Below, one piece after another: positions 27,461 to 39,998 of a stretch of DNA of 64,000 nucleotides (position 1 is its first letter; each line of letters starts with the position of its first letter). Under the pieces are notes generated by a model. The model was given only the letters and a program-made list of their open reading frames with translations, was not told the origin of the DNA and searched no databases. The DNA comes from Ascaris suum (lineage: Eukaryota; Nematoda; Chromadorea; Rhabditida; Ascarididae): assembly GCA_013433145.1 (NCBI GenBank), contig CM024190.1:6031620-6095619 (forward strand). The letters run 5' to 3'. A program made the translations under genes and the position numbers.

Positions 27461-30400
27461 CTTTTCATTTGCTTATTCAGTGCTCTATTGATCTATTATT
27501 TCTTTGATGTTTTTCCTTCTTTTTATTAAATGATGTGTCCCGTGTCCGATCTTTATTGTTTATCCATTTATCATGGCGTTGCCTTGAAAAGAGAAAGAAG
27601 AACCCTTTTAATAATGGAAACTCTATAATCATTAAAACCTGAGTATCTGCAGTTGATATGCAAATTACCGAATCGAACCGAGATTTTAAGCATCACGCAA
27701 CATAAATCGGGCTGTGGGTAGCTGCATTCGTATTTAGGATGTGCTTGCTAGGATATGACGATTTCGGAAGTGGGAACTCACCATGGCCATTTTTAAGCAA
27801 TGAACTCTCAGCCTGTTTTGTCGAAGGCGCGCGACTCCATGTGGGCCTTCCAGGGGGGTCATCGTTGTAGTAAGCTAATATTAAAAAGAGCTAATGAGGA
27901 ATCCTCTGCGCTTCCATCTTTGCATTTTTTATTGTTTCATTGAACTTGAAGCCTCGTTTAACGATAATGCCAAGATTTGTTAATTAGCTGGAGGCATTCT
28001 GTGTATTTTACCAGTGATTGGAAGATAAGAATGGAAAACGATCCTCGTTTTTTGCTATTATATGAGTTAGAAGCGTTAGTCGTACTAATAAGCTTGATCA
28101 GTGCGTTTTTTTCAAGTGTTCATTTGAATATTGCTCGTGTTTTCGCAATCATCCTCTTCAAGTCTCACATTCACCTACGTTTCCTCGCTTTATTCAATTC
28201 TTATTCACCAGCAAGCGCTAATCCAACTCTTAGCGTCTTCACCGCACCATCACGAAGGGGATTTGTCTAATATCTAGGCAAAAAACCGTTTAATCTTTAA
28301 ATGATAAGGAAATTTATTGGTCTTTTTTTGATTATATCCAAGCACAATCAATTTTGCTACTGTTTTTATCATTCGATGTCTTCATTGGATACGTTTTGCT
28401 TTCATTTCCCTTCTAAACGCATATTTTTCTTATTAATAGTCTTGCGTTGCTTATACCCATTCTCCTAGCCAATTTTCTGGTGCGATTTTTACGTGCCGTT
28501 AGTCGTTTCTCACTCCAAAATAAAGCAGCATGCTGATCAACATAGAAATGCTCTTAAATCCTAACGAATTTCAGTTAGCTAAGGGAACGGGTTCTTGGAT
28601 TGATTTCTTAAATTAATTGATACTCGCTATAAATTTAGTAGTACGCTTAGTTTACTAACTTATTTCTTACTTTTTTCATTTTCTCGCTGGAGGTTCGTAA
28701 GAGGCTTCTTATTAGAGAGCTTGTTAGGCTCGCTGCTAGCTAAGGAGTGAATTTTTATTATAAACCTTTATGAACAGCGCATATAAAAAATTCACATGAT
28801 AAAGCCGGCTTTGGCTTGATTTAGGCGTAGATAAGTCTCCTAAAGGTTTGGTTGGCTCTTTTTATTAGACAGTGGTTAACAAAAACCAGTTTAAGTGAGG
28901 ACTTCAAACCTCTAAACTCAAGAACCAATGAGAAAACGCACGAGAGTTATCGTGTGCTTCTTTAAAATTTCATCTATTCGATCAGCCGTTTTCCCTCCAA
29001 AGGAGATTTTCCACTTATAAGTTCCCTATATCCATGTGTGCGCGTGTATCTGTGGTGACTGCTCTCACTTCTTGCCCTGTCAACCGCCTTCGTAGGATTC
29101 GTTTCTGGTTAGAGAACTGCTATTTCTAAAGTTAAATAAAATCTTGCATCATCAACCTGGAGCCAACCTGAAACCTTAAACCCTCTCCTCTCCTCTATTT
29201 TAAAAAAAAGGCGAACATTGATATCAGATACCCTGTTAGAGATAGAGGCCTTTATGACTCGTAACCTGTTAGAGACGGATTGCTTTTTCAAAACGCTTTG
29301 CGCTTTTCCTCAAATGCCCTTCATATAATTGAATAATTTTGCAGTGATACTATATGGTCTCGGCTCAGTACCTAAACTGAAACGTTGATGGCTTGTTGGA
29401 AGTGAAACGCAAGCTGCTTACTGTATTTGCCCTCAACCTGTGCGAGTTACTTTGTAATAGAGCTCCACACACTATGCTTACTCCTTAAAGTGCTCGAACA
29501 TTAAAAGTATATTCTCATATCTCTTAGAAACAGGATGAAATTCGCTGCAATTGAAGGACATCGCATTTTTATGGCATGCTCTAAGAAAAGATAAAGAGCA
29601 AGCAAAAACTCAACTGGCACATTTGCTAATGCGATCAGTCCCGCAAAGCTTTTGCAAAAAATCGTTTATCTTTTTTTTTCGTAAAGGGCACATTACGACG
29701 GTCTTCTGTCTATGAGTGTATATGCATGTTTAACGTGCCCTTCTATGTTATCTTGTGCAGTTTTCAACTCGTCCACCTCAAAAGCTGCTGTGAAACTTCT
29801 GTAGGCATAACGTGCGCCATTGGTGATCCCTTAAACCCAATTTCGTTCCCGCTGCCGTCTTCCTGGATGAGTTTTCAACGTTGCCTGCACGTGCCGCAAA
29901 ATTTTGGATCAAATTTATCCTGAACTCATCGATGGGAAGGATCAAGAAATCATCTTTAATGGAGAATTCATGCGCCCGGCGGGTGAAGTGAGGGAGGAGG
30001 TAAGACATTCAAAAACCATGTAAGGTAATAATAAGCAAGTCCCACTTGTATGGTGTGCTTTCCTGTTTTTGGACGAACGAGTCATCTTGTTCAACGCAAT
30101 AGTCCTTATGGTATTTATGCGGTTAGTGCAATATGCGCAAGATGTTTAAAGGTAAGATGAGATATCGTATGTGCACAGACAGACCAGTTCGCTTATTTTA
30201 TTTGACAGTTAACCAGTCAGCTAAGTCGGCATTCTTCCAACTAGTTCGAAACAAATTTGAAATACAGATCAAATTGAGTGTGCAGGTAATTTTCTGTTAT
30301 GCAAAACTCTCATAGAGTGTTATGAATCCACATTTAGCTGGAGATTATGGGCACATCTTTGCATAATTTACCAGATTTCTTCGTCGTAATTTTCCTATTC

Positions 30401-33153
30401 ACGGCTTGAAAATACTATGCAGAACAGACGCACACTCACATGCATTTGTATACACACTAATGATGTGTCTTTTATGCGTTCTTGTTTGTAAATGTTGCAG
30501 AAAAAAGAATCGACAAATGAGGATACAACGTGTAGCGGCCCCAGATTCGTATCAGCGCAATTTCCCAGTGATAGCATAGGTTGTGGGCTCAGAAGGCGTT
30601 AGCGGCGACGATTGGCAAGCATGAAAATGGCAGGGAACAATCTCCAGGTCTTTTAAATGGCGCAAAAAGGGTAGGGGACCCCTTTTCCAAATAGATGACC
30701 ATTGCATAATGCTAGTTGTGAGTGTTCGCTGAGCTTTTCGTAACAAAAAGTAAACACGAATTTATTCTTTCTTCCCCGCCCCCCCCCCTCCCCCCGCCCC
30801 CCGACATTTCAGGCTATCCGTGTTTCGACTTTGACCTAGCTTTTCTTCCATTACAAAGTTGGCTTTCTTCAAACTACTTCAGAACAAATTAAGGTTATTA
30901 ATATATTATTTAGCCCAAGGATAGTGCTATCAACGAAGTTCTCAACACGTTTTCATAATGGATCGAGAAAGTGTGCGCATTTGCTTTGCAGCGCAGTGTG
31001 CCATATGTGCTCCTTTAGAGGTTTTTTCAGCTGTGTTATTTAATTTCACGGGAAAGCGTCTTGGTGGGCAGTCGCCCTTTCCCTTCTGAACCTTCCATGT
31101 TTGTTTTTCAGTACATTTAAGAAGTATCTGTTAGGCTTTTGACCGCATCCGCTTAGTCACTTCGTGAATACACGCACTTTTCACTGGTGTTCATCATAAT
31201 ATTTATCGATGTGTGCTTATCGCTTCCTGATTTCCACCATTCACCGCCTTATTATTATCATCTATTTTGAGATGATTTAGTTTCAGTAGAATCTGATAAT
31301 CTAAAGTTGGACCGATGTCAGATGCAACCTTCAATGTGCTTTTTTTAATATGGACGCGCCAGTGGTCGATCCTAGAATGTTCACCGCAAGACTGCTGCGA
31401 ATATTTTTGTCTTTCTTATTTGAATGAAATAATGATTTAAGGCTAGCATATGTCAAAGATTTGCAGGTGTGTATATCTATACTTGCGTACGTCTATGTGT
31501 GAAACGCAGTGTTGCTAAAGTCTTCGAGTTCATGGTAGCTCATCTACGTCTCAATTGTAAGCTCTCCATGTGAGAAAGGTAAAGCACAAAACTCGAATCA
31601 GTTGCCCTCAATTAGTGGAGATTTTTCTACAACTTTCGTCCAGTGAGAGTACGTCACTGTGACACAATGGATGTATGTTATTTTCAAACACAGAATGTCT
31701 AATGATTATAAACTACCAAGTAAAAATTTCGAGAGTTAAATACATAACATTAACGTGCTTCCCAGTAACCTCAGAATGCCAGAATGAGAAATTGGAAGGT
31801 TATTTATAATGATAAATCCATATATTCCCCGTTTCCCATGCAATATACCGATGTCTAGCTTATTGTTTTACTTTTGCTTTAGTAGCAGTCTTGATTTTAG
31901 TGCTTCTTTATTTCCCCATTGCTGATGATATTTCGTTTCTCGAAATATGTGATTTTGCAACCATCATCAAGGTTCTGCTTGCGACCTGAGATCAATTAGT
32001 TTCATATTCAAGTTTTCAATGCGACGTGCCATTCTTGTCACACTTAACAAAAGCTGCATACGATTTTCTGACTTTTGTGCAAGCAAAACCACGATCGTAA
32101 ACTTCGTTATGTGTCTGACGTATTTTTTCATGCACGATGGTAAAAGCTGATTCGATGCCCACATTTCCCTCTTAGCAGTTCCCGTTCTCCGATACGTGAG
32201 AAGCGCATTCCAGCATAGATTTGCTGCGGCTGTATCCGCTGCTTTTTGCTGTCCCAAAGCTTCTCTCTGGCACTTTTCCTTATTCTCGTTGAAGATTGCT
32301 TATTTGGCCATTATTTGCTCATAAAGCCAAAATTTTCGAAGTGTTGTGCGAGTTTGTGCTCTGTTGAATCCGAGCAGCTACCCGCGGTAGCCTGCAGTTG
32401 CGCCTGCTCATGCATACCTCAGCGCGCTTATGCAACACAACAAGCTATCTTCGTCGCCATTCTGCTTATCTTTTATATATTCCTGCTTTGACGTAACGGC
32501 AGTTTTTCACCTGACAACCACATCGATTTATCTTGCCAGCTGTATGACTGACCTGGAGCATTTGCTTTCGCCAGGCTTTTGAACCTTTCACTTCGGCTGA
32601 TCGCTTCATGGGTAAACACAGACATCTAAGACTGGATTGCGACATTGAACTCCATAGGAATGACGGAGCTTTTGGGCCAAACAGTAGCCTTCGAATCGTT
32701 TATGGGAATTAGTGTTCTTTTTTGGTGTGCAAAATATCGTCATTCTTGCGACCGAAAATCAACGTTGGCGAGACTTGCAAGTACAGTAAACTGCGTCGAT
32801 GAGCTCGTGTCAAGCGATAATGGCTATTAAACATCACCTGGAGCTAGCCGTGGTTTCACGACAAACCTGTAGTCGGGCGGAGAGTTGCTATAAAGACGCG
32901 TCGACGAGGCGTAACCACGACGCGCTCTATTGAATTTTGCGGCTGGTGCTTCAGAGAGCTCTCTTCTCTCGAGACGTTACCCTGTCTGCTGTGGGCGCGT
33001 GTGCACAAAATTAGTGGGCGCCGTTCGAGGCGTTAAGCAGCCGGCAGTTGTGTGTCGCCGACACTTGATTGATGTTCAGTTGTCGGTAGTGTTCGATCTG
33101 GACGCCTTGTCACCACTCTGATCAAGCTTCGGGGAAAGTTGCTAGCCTTTAAG
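27461..33153. other. no supported gene
   Basis: Mixed AT-rich DNA with a C-rich tract at 30.8 kb and a GC-rich patch at 32.85-33.13 kb (64-codon plus ORF at 32930, no domain). No RNA gene seen. Confidence 0.45.
30775..30802. repeat. C-rich homopolymer cluster
   Basis: Runs of C broken by single G or T bases, in otherwise AT-rich DNA. Confidence 0.9.
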
Positions 33154-33797
33154 AGTATTCCTCTATTACGAACCGGGGGTGGAGTTGTCTTCGTTCTATT
33201 CTTCGCTGCTGACATTGTCCAATCGTCGGCATATTCACTGCTTTTTCATCGTGGTCGTCTTTCTTTATACCATCGCTGTGGTGATGATTCGTGCCGACGT
33301 GGCTGTGTTGGTTTATTTTTCAAGCCTTTTTTTTTCATTTTATTGGCGCGCTCTGTAATGGTTTCATGCATATCGGCATCTATCACAGCACAACGCCACT
33401 AATGTTCTTAAATGGGAGATTCTGCAACACATCGCGATTTCTCAGAAGAAGGGTCCATTCATTCAGTTACGCTCCAATGTCTCTGGTCACTCATTTATTA
33501 CGAAATGTCAAAAGCTGAAAATGGCCAATTTCGAGCGTTGTTTATGCTTTCAAAAATGTCCCTATGACACCCTCATACTTCCTCCATTGATATAAGCTAC
33601 GGCTACGGTTTTTCATACAAAGAGGGAGCGACCACTCTGTGAGCTGTAATCCTCGACTCGTATGTATCGGTCGCCTAGGTGCTGTACTTCATTTTTGTTC
33701 TGAGCACGTTTGCTTCGACGCACAGCGTGATGTGTGCAGTCAATGGAGAGCGACTGATGGTCGTTTCGCTATTCAAACTGATGGTCAGAGCATGTGA
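33154..33797 (+). CDS. candidate two-exon 3' end of an unidentified membrane protein
   Basis: Exon 33154-33310 follows CCTTTAAG and ends TTG|GTTTAT. It encodes 52 residues including a hydrophobic helix, HCFFIVVVFLYTIAVVMI. Exon 33597-33797 follows TGATATAAG, joins in the same phase after a 286-nt intron, and runs 66 codons to TGA. Five cysteines sit at residues 17, 23, 34, 39 and 47 of this second part (CNPRLVC...FCSEHVCFDAQRDVC). AATAAA follows the stop by 9 nt. Phase compatibility, the stop and the close polyadenylation signal together favour a real gene end. The splice sites are only moderate, other frames are open in the first exon, and I recognise no family. Confidence 0.33.
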
Positions 33798-33806
33798 AAT
33801 TTGTTT

Positions 33807-33812
33807 AATAAA
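33807..33812 (+). terminator. polyadenylation signal AATAAA after the 33.6-kb candidate exon
   Basis: A canonical AATAAA begins 10 nt after the TGA ending at 33797. This matches the short 3' UTRs of nematodes. AATAAA is frequent by chance in AT-rich DNA, so it counts only together with the upstream ORF. Confidence 0.35.
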
Positions 33813-36800
33813 AATATGCTTTAATCCGCCTGTTTAAAAATAAATCCGCATCAGTTTCCTGCCTAAAGTTTCATTGACATTACTGCGAACATGAAAGAAC
33901 AATGGGGTGGGTTGCGATGCGTTCATCGGGACTTACGCCTTCCGGTAAAATGCTCAGTCTACATAACTTCTTCCTTTTAAACTTTTCCACTTCTATGGCG
34001 TTGCCTTCACATTGATTATTATGTCGTATTCATCATTTTTAAATATGGTTTTTTTTTGTCTCATAAATTTTGCAGACGTGAAAATTTCCTCAAGCGCTTC
34101 ATGGTGGCAGCAGCTGTGCGCTGTTTTTATATCGCTCTGTCTGTGGTCGCCTCTTAAAATCTACTCATGAACGCTGTTAGCAAACATATTCGAATTAACC
34201 CTATAGAATAGTTTTGCCGCAGTCAAGAAAAAAAAAAAACAGACTTCTTTTAAATGTTGCCCTAATATGATTTGCTAACATTTTAAAGCACCCATGTAAG
34301 CTGTGAATTTCTAATGTATATTGTGCTCATTTAAGAGATGACCAACATTAAGGAATGGAAAGATATGTGTTTAACGAATTACAGCAACAAATACTGCGAA
34401 GAGCGTCAAAATGTTTGCAAGGATAGCTTGACACTGAACGGATGTGTGCTAAGATAGGAGATACTTGATTACCTCTGGGAAGAGGAGTTAGTAAGCGTGA
34501 TGTCGCTATTGTTCGAGAGGAGAGTTGTAAGGGAGCTTTTAGATAGGATGGTTCAGAGAAGCCTGTTTATCTCCCCTCACTTTTCGAAATTCCATTCCCT
34601 TAGCAGATATCTTATATGTAATGGGGAAATTCAGGCTTACGCAAAATCAATACTTTATTAGAGTGATAGATGTTTCAATTCATTGTTAACAAAATTCTAG
34701 CAAGCTGTCAACTTCTTCAATGTCTTGTCGAATCTGGAGATGTTAACTTGTTTAGTGGAAATTCGTTTGAAGCTCATTTCAAATGCGTAGTAGTTATCGA
34801 TCAGAGAAATCTCTTTGGATTGACTGGCAATATACACGAATTTGACGTTCGAACACCGCCATTTGTAGGATCTCTAAATTAGCTCTTAGCATTCTTGCCT
34901 CTTGGGAGCGAACGGATAGACGATCATTGATAGGGAAGGGCAGAGATTGCGCAGAAAAAAAAAAAAAAAAGAAAGAAAAAAACAGGAAATAGCATCTTCA
35001 ATGAAAATATCAATGATTTATGCATGTCTAGAAGATTTTTTTAATAAGTGTTTTACCAGATTGTTGCATCTATTGAATACGCTTCTCGTTCAGTTGTCAA
35101 TTAATGATGCACCGAATTGTACGTAACGAAGCACTGCGGAGGAGCTGAAAAGCTTGCTAATAAGTCGGCACCTTGTACTAGTGAACGATAACGATGAGTC
35201 ATGCAGTTCACTTCTGAGCTATTCAAAAGTTACAACAAACTACGATTTCTCTGTCTTTTTTTTCAATATGAAACAGTGTTGCATTGTTTCAATGTTTTGT
35301 TAATGTGCGTTTAAAATTTTTTTAAAAATCAGCTCTCTAATTATGGATTGACTATGTCAAAGCTGTACTCATTGTACAACTACTAAAGATATCACAAGTA
35401 AACGCAGTTGTCACTTCATCTTATCACCTTATGAAGTAGCAGTTATCAATGGCTTATTATCGCATCAACATTACACTGGGATGTGGTACTTAATAATCTA
35501 TGCTTTATTGAGGTCATCTGGGGGTATATTCTTTTTCAAAATATATTAGTATGATCTCTAGCAAGAGTCGATGCATTGCTTATGAGTAACGATCGTCTGC
35601 AATATGTTTGCTTGCATCGTTCGTTTTCATAATAAAATTCTGATATATTATAGTGTAAAAGAAAGCTCAGAGCAAATCGATCATCGAGCTGAGTGCAAAA
35701 ATACAACGAATTTGTTTACGATGAAAAAAACTCTATGCGTTATACTGATGTATGGCAAATGAGGCACTCTAATTATCATTGCCAGGCTTTTTTTTCTGCA
35801 ACTTGAATATTATTCAGATGATCTCTAGTACATGAGTAGGAATGATGCATCTGAAAAGCATACGTGCATGATGCCACATTACGATAAATTGAATAGTGGA
35901 ACGCTGTTTAAAGAATTTGTTGTGAGCTTATATTATGCAAATTACGCCTCATTTATGTGTACTTTCCACTCGACGTCTCATCTCTTCCCCTACTTCCTTC
36001 AGTCTCTTTTTTTCTGCAAGTATCATTCTTCGAAAGTGTATCTATGCAAGTTTTGCACATTTGGACGCCTATATAGTTTCTTGGCGTGTTTGCGCAGCGC
36101 ATCAAGCTCCTCTTCACACGCACTAATGGCCTCGAGCCGCGGAACAAACGAGTACCTTGATGCCATTTCAAAAGCATAACTTGCCGATGATACGACTTGA
36201 GAAATTGACATAGTGTGGATTTGATGAACGTCAATCTTTCTCAGTACGAACTCGTGCGTATAGGGTTTTTGCTAATACTTTAACATGCTTTCTAAAACAT
36301 CAGCCTTCTCCGATTATATGATCCCTATATACGATATATATATAGCAGTAATTCGCTCAAAGTTTTTCACAACCTTCCAGAAACATGCGCATGTTCAACT
36401 GTGAGCTGATGGAAAGAGGTGGGGGATTATAGAATTTACTGCGAAGAAAGCATATCTTTGACGCACTATTTGAAAAACAATCGTGCATATTCAGGAACAT
36501 GTGAATTTTCTCTTGTTTTTATTGATGGATCTTGGAGTCAAATTCATCGGCACCATTCGAATCTCAAGTCTAATTAGCCGGGTAATGTTTGCATTGAAAG
36601 TACTGCATTTCATGTCTATCATTTAGGGTAATAATTTCAATTTTGATATTATTTTAAGTAAGTTTTTCGCATACATCTCTTCACAAGGAACAAATAGCGA
36701 TCTTTGGCAATCAGTCATATATTAGGCACTGCGTTGGCAGCGAGCCGAGTTAATTTTGAAATCAAAAGAACGAAAACTTCATTTGTGCCTTTTAGGCTGA

Positions 36801-39224
36801 CCTCGCTGCATCTACACAAACAATGCTCATTTGCACTTTCGTTTCGTGCGTACATGTGACGAAACCTCTGCCGATGTTGTGAAAGTGGGAGTAGAAATCA
36901 GTTTATGGGTATTGATGGAAAATAGCCCAGAAATGATTTTTCGAGGATTTTAGCTTAAAGCCGCAGTAATTGGCGCTGCTTTGATGACTATGCATTTTGC
37001 ATGAGAAATTATAAAGGAAACTATCATTTATGCATGGATTCACTGTTTGCGATCACATAACTGTAATTTAAAAGACCTTCTGATGCGCAGATGTATAATT
37101 AAAGAAGCATTTATTAAATGTTAGAATTCACATCATTAATTGTTGGTTCCATGTGGAGAGCCTCCGGATCATTAAGCTCCAAATTTGCATTTCGTTCAAT
37201 ATCCATGCTTTACGCAATGTTGTAATCGTTTCATTGTTTTCGTTGAATTAATATTTCGTCAATGCAGTGAATTAAACTCTTCACTAATCTTTATCCCATT
37301 CTTTTTATTCATATCTTTATTTCGTTGGGCACTAAATTTCGATGTGATGCCTCACTTTCGACTCTCATTTGAAGTGGTAGTTTGCACTGAGTGGAATTTT
37401 AGAACGCACAAAATTGTGTCGATCTTTTGCTCTCCAGTTAAAGCAATGTGCATCTACAACAGCGTCGTTTTTTCTTGTTGATAAGACGACATTTATTGCT
37501 GACGAGAATCTGCATTTCCGTTGAGTATTCGGAAGCGAACATTTTATGCATGTGAGGTTGCGACTTGTCTTCAATCTAATCACTCCTCTGCTAGGCAGGA
37601 AATATAGATAGTGCTGCGGACCGCGTGTCTTTTAAAATGTGGCATATTTCTTAGCATATGAAAAGCTAACGGCATCGCCATTTTATAAGGTTAGAGAGGA
37701 TGTTGAGGAAATTTCATTTAGGGAGAATAGAGAGATTCGACGAGACGATTCTCATTGATTGATCAACCGTAATGCTCCATATTCTTGCTTCTTTGCGTAT
37801 AATCGAGTCAAGGTCATGTGCACAACGTATCAACATATCGCGTTTATATGCTTTCGTGCATTTTACCGGAAGCGTATGTACTTGATAGCGTAAACGTATT
37901 TTGCAAACATAAACGGGTAGATAGTGTGAGTTACATTACGAGGTGATGATGAAATGACTAGGAAATTGTGTCTCGTTGATCATGATTAAGTTATATTACA
38001 TTTCCTAGCAAAAAGGTGTGATTAACGTCCTTACATGGTGATTTAAACTTGCTGCACATTACCGAGCACATTGTTCGATATTATCGGTCGCGTTTTCCTA
38101 ACGAGCCGCTCATTCGCTATTTAGGCAGTCCTCTTGTTTGTGGTGTTATTGCTGCGCTTGACGACCACCCAAACAAATATAAACACCTACACAAACATAA
38201 GAATCGTATACTTGATGCTGTTCACCGGAAAAAAAAACTTGTTGTGAATAAGTCGGATAAGCCGTGCCTCTTCGACCTTTTTTTCGCACCTATTAGCGCG
38301 GATAGGCAAATAGCTGATGCTACTTTCACAGTGTTTCCGATGGCTTCCCTCCTTAGCGGATTCTTTGTTTCTTTCATCACGTAGTGCTTCCTAATTTGCC
38401 TTTTCCTCCATGTTAAAGGAGAGGTTTTATTTTCTTAATCTAGTTTGTGATCCTTTGAAATAAGTTTCTTGATCGTTACCATCAACCACATTCACCTACT
38501 GGTACAAGAAGTATGCAGTAATTATGAGACTAATTTTTTGATGCATCGACCGAAAATGCCATCAAATACGCCTGCCATACTTCCTCTTACATTTCTGAGC
38601 AAATCCACTACCATGTGTAATATAAGCCCACCTGCCACAACACCCTTTACAGTGAACAACTTTTGATAATCAGCTCGATAAGAGTCGGGCTATTCATTCA
38701 GTTCGCCGTCCTAAATCAACAATAAGCAGTTTGTTTTTAAACGGTGCTTCAATTCATCGTCAGCTTTAATGAATCGGGAGCAGTTATATAATACGCTGAA
38801 TTGCCTTTGTGTTATATTTCAAGACTAAGTGCAACTTTTGTGATTTTCGCTACGTTCAATGTTCTATTTAAAAAATCCTCGAAGCGGACGATACTAGACC
38901 TTTGGCGCGCTTGATTCTAGATGTCGCTATGGCATATTTCAATCTGCAAAAATCATTTTCGTACGCGATTCGGCTTTTTCATATGTGAACTCCTTAGGGG
39001 CGAGGGCGCTAAATGGCGGCGCAAATCTTGCGTCTTCTTTGCTCCCAATCGTTGTAAGCCGTTAGTCGCATGCTTGCAAATGCTTCACTATTCTCGTAGT
39101 TGAAACGCTTTCTTATTGCATCGCGTTCTTCGCGTATACTCGTTTAGCCCGAAGGGAAAGTTGTGATCATTAAAGAAGAGTAACATTTAAAAAAAGGAAG
39201 TGGAGAAAAGTTTAATATTAGTAA
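33813..39224. other. no supported gene
   Basis: AT-rich with several A and T homopolymers. A 111-codon plus ORF at 38049-38384 (RSRFPNEPLIRYLGSPLVCG) and a 115-codon plus ORF at 35832 have no splice or domain support. Confidence 0.45.
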
Positions 39225-39998
39225 TTACCACACAGAGATTTGAGAGGAAAGCACTAGAGGAGCTAACTCACTTTCTTCATTTATTCGAAAGAGATTTGCA
39301 ATATTCTTAAGGTAGTTATCAGATCTAGGAACCTTTTCTCTTAAAATGATGACGAGAAACGGCGAGGGAAAACTTCTGCTGGCAGCCGGATTCCGAGCTA
39401 GCTCTTCGCTACTTGCTGTGTTACCATTTGCTTTACCTATGAAGACCTTGCGGGCATAGTACGAGAAGCAGCCAGTAATACGGATATGCGTTCTGATAAA
39501 AAAAAATCTAAATGGAATTTCATCGATGCAAAATGTTCTTTGCAAAATTTGTTTCTTCGCTATCAAATAGGTTTGAGAAGACTGGCAATATGAGAGGAAA
39601 AGTTGTAAATGGTGTACACCATCAGTGCTATGCGTATTTACTGCGCATCGCTGCATCATTTTCGAAGTGTTGCTCTGATAACGTTGGTGAAATTCTGAGC
39701 TGAAAACTAACACTTGATTTAGTGAAATAACTTCCACCCTTCTCCCCGTACCCATGAGTCGGTGCCAATATTGTGAAAATCCGACCATGCAGAAACGCGA
39801 TAGGGCGATGGGACATTGTGGCCATTCGCAGCTGGGTAGCGTGGCACACTCTTCGCGCGTTTCCCAACTCTCCCATTGCATGCCTATTTTCATCGAAATA
39901 GGTGCCTCCACAATCGGACTAAGGCCGAAACTACAAATTGAATTCCCAGTGGATAACTTCCGGTTTGAGGAATAATTTATAACTGGCGGCGAATGCAT
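39225..39998 (-). other. longest ORF in the window (257 codons), origin unknown
   Basis: This open frame is far longer than any other here. Its first 90 codons (39730-39998) lie in a GC-rich block with an overlapping plus-strand ORF (39754-39975), containing CATLPSCEWPQCPIAL and GFSQYWHRLMGTG. The rest is more AT-rich, with FCIDEIPFRFFFIRTHIRI and a basic C-terminus. There is no catalytic motif, signal peptide or domain I know. The sharp composition change and two-strand openness suggest a dispersed repeat fused by chance to a following open stretch, but an intronless gene is not excluded. Confidence 0.25.

Noticed and set aside
33597..33680. EGAT...CEL...NPRL-like pieces resembling the end of a GCN5 acetyltransferase domain
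   Set aside because: The match needs two frame changes in 45 nt, while one uninterrupted frame with a different, Cys-rich reading covers the region.
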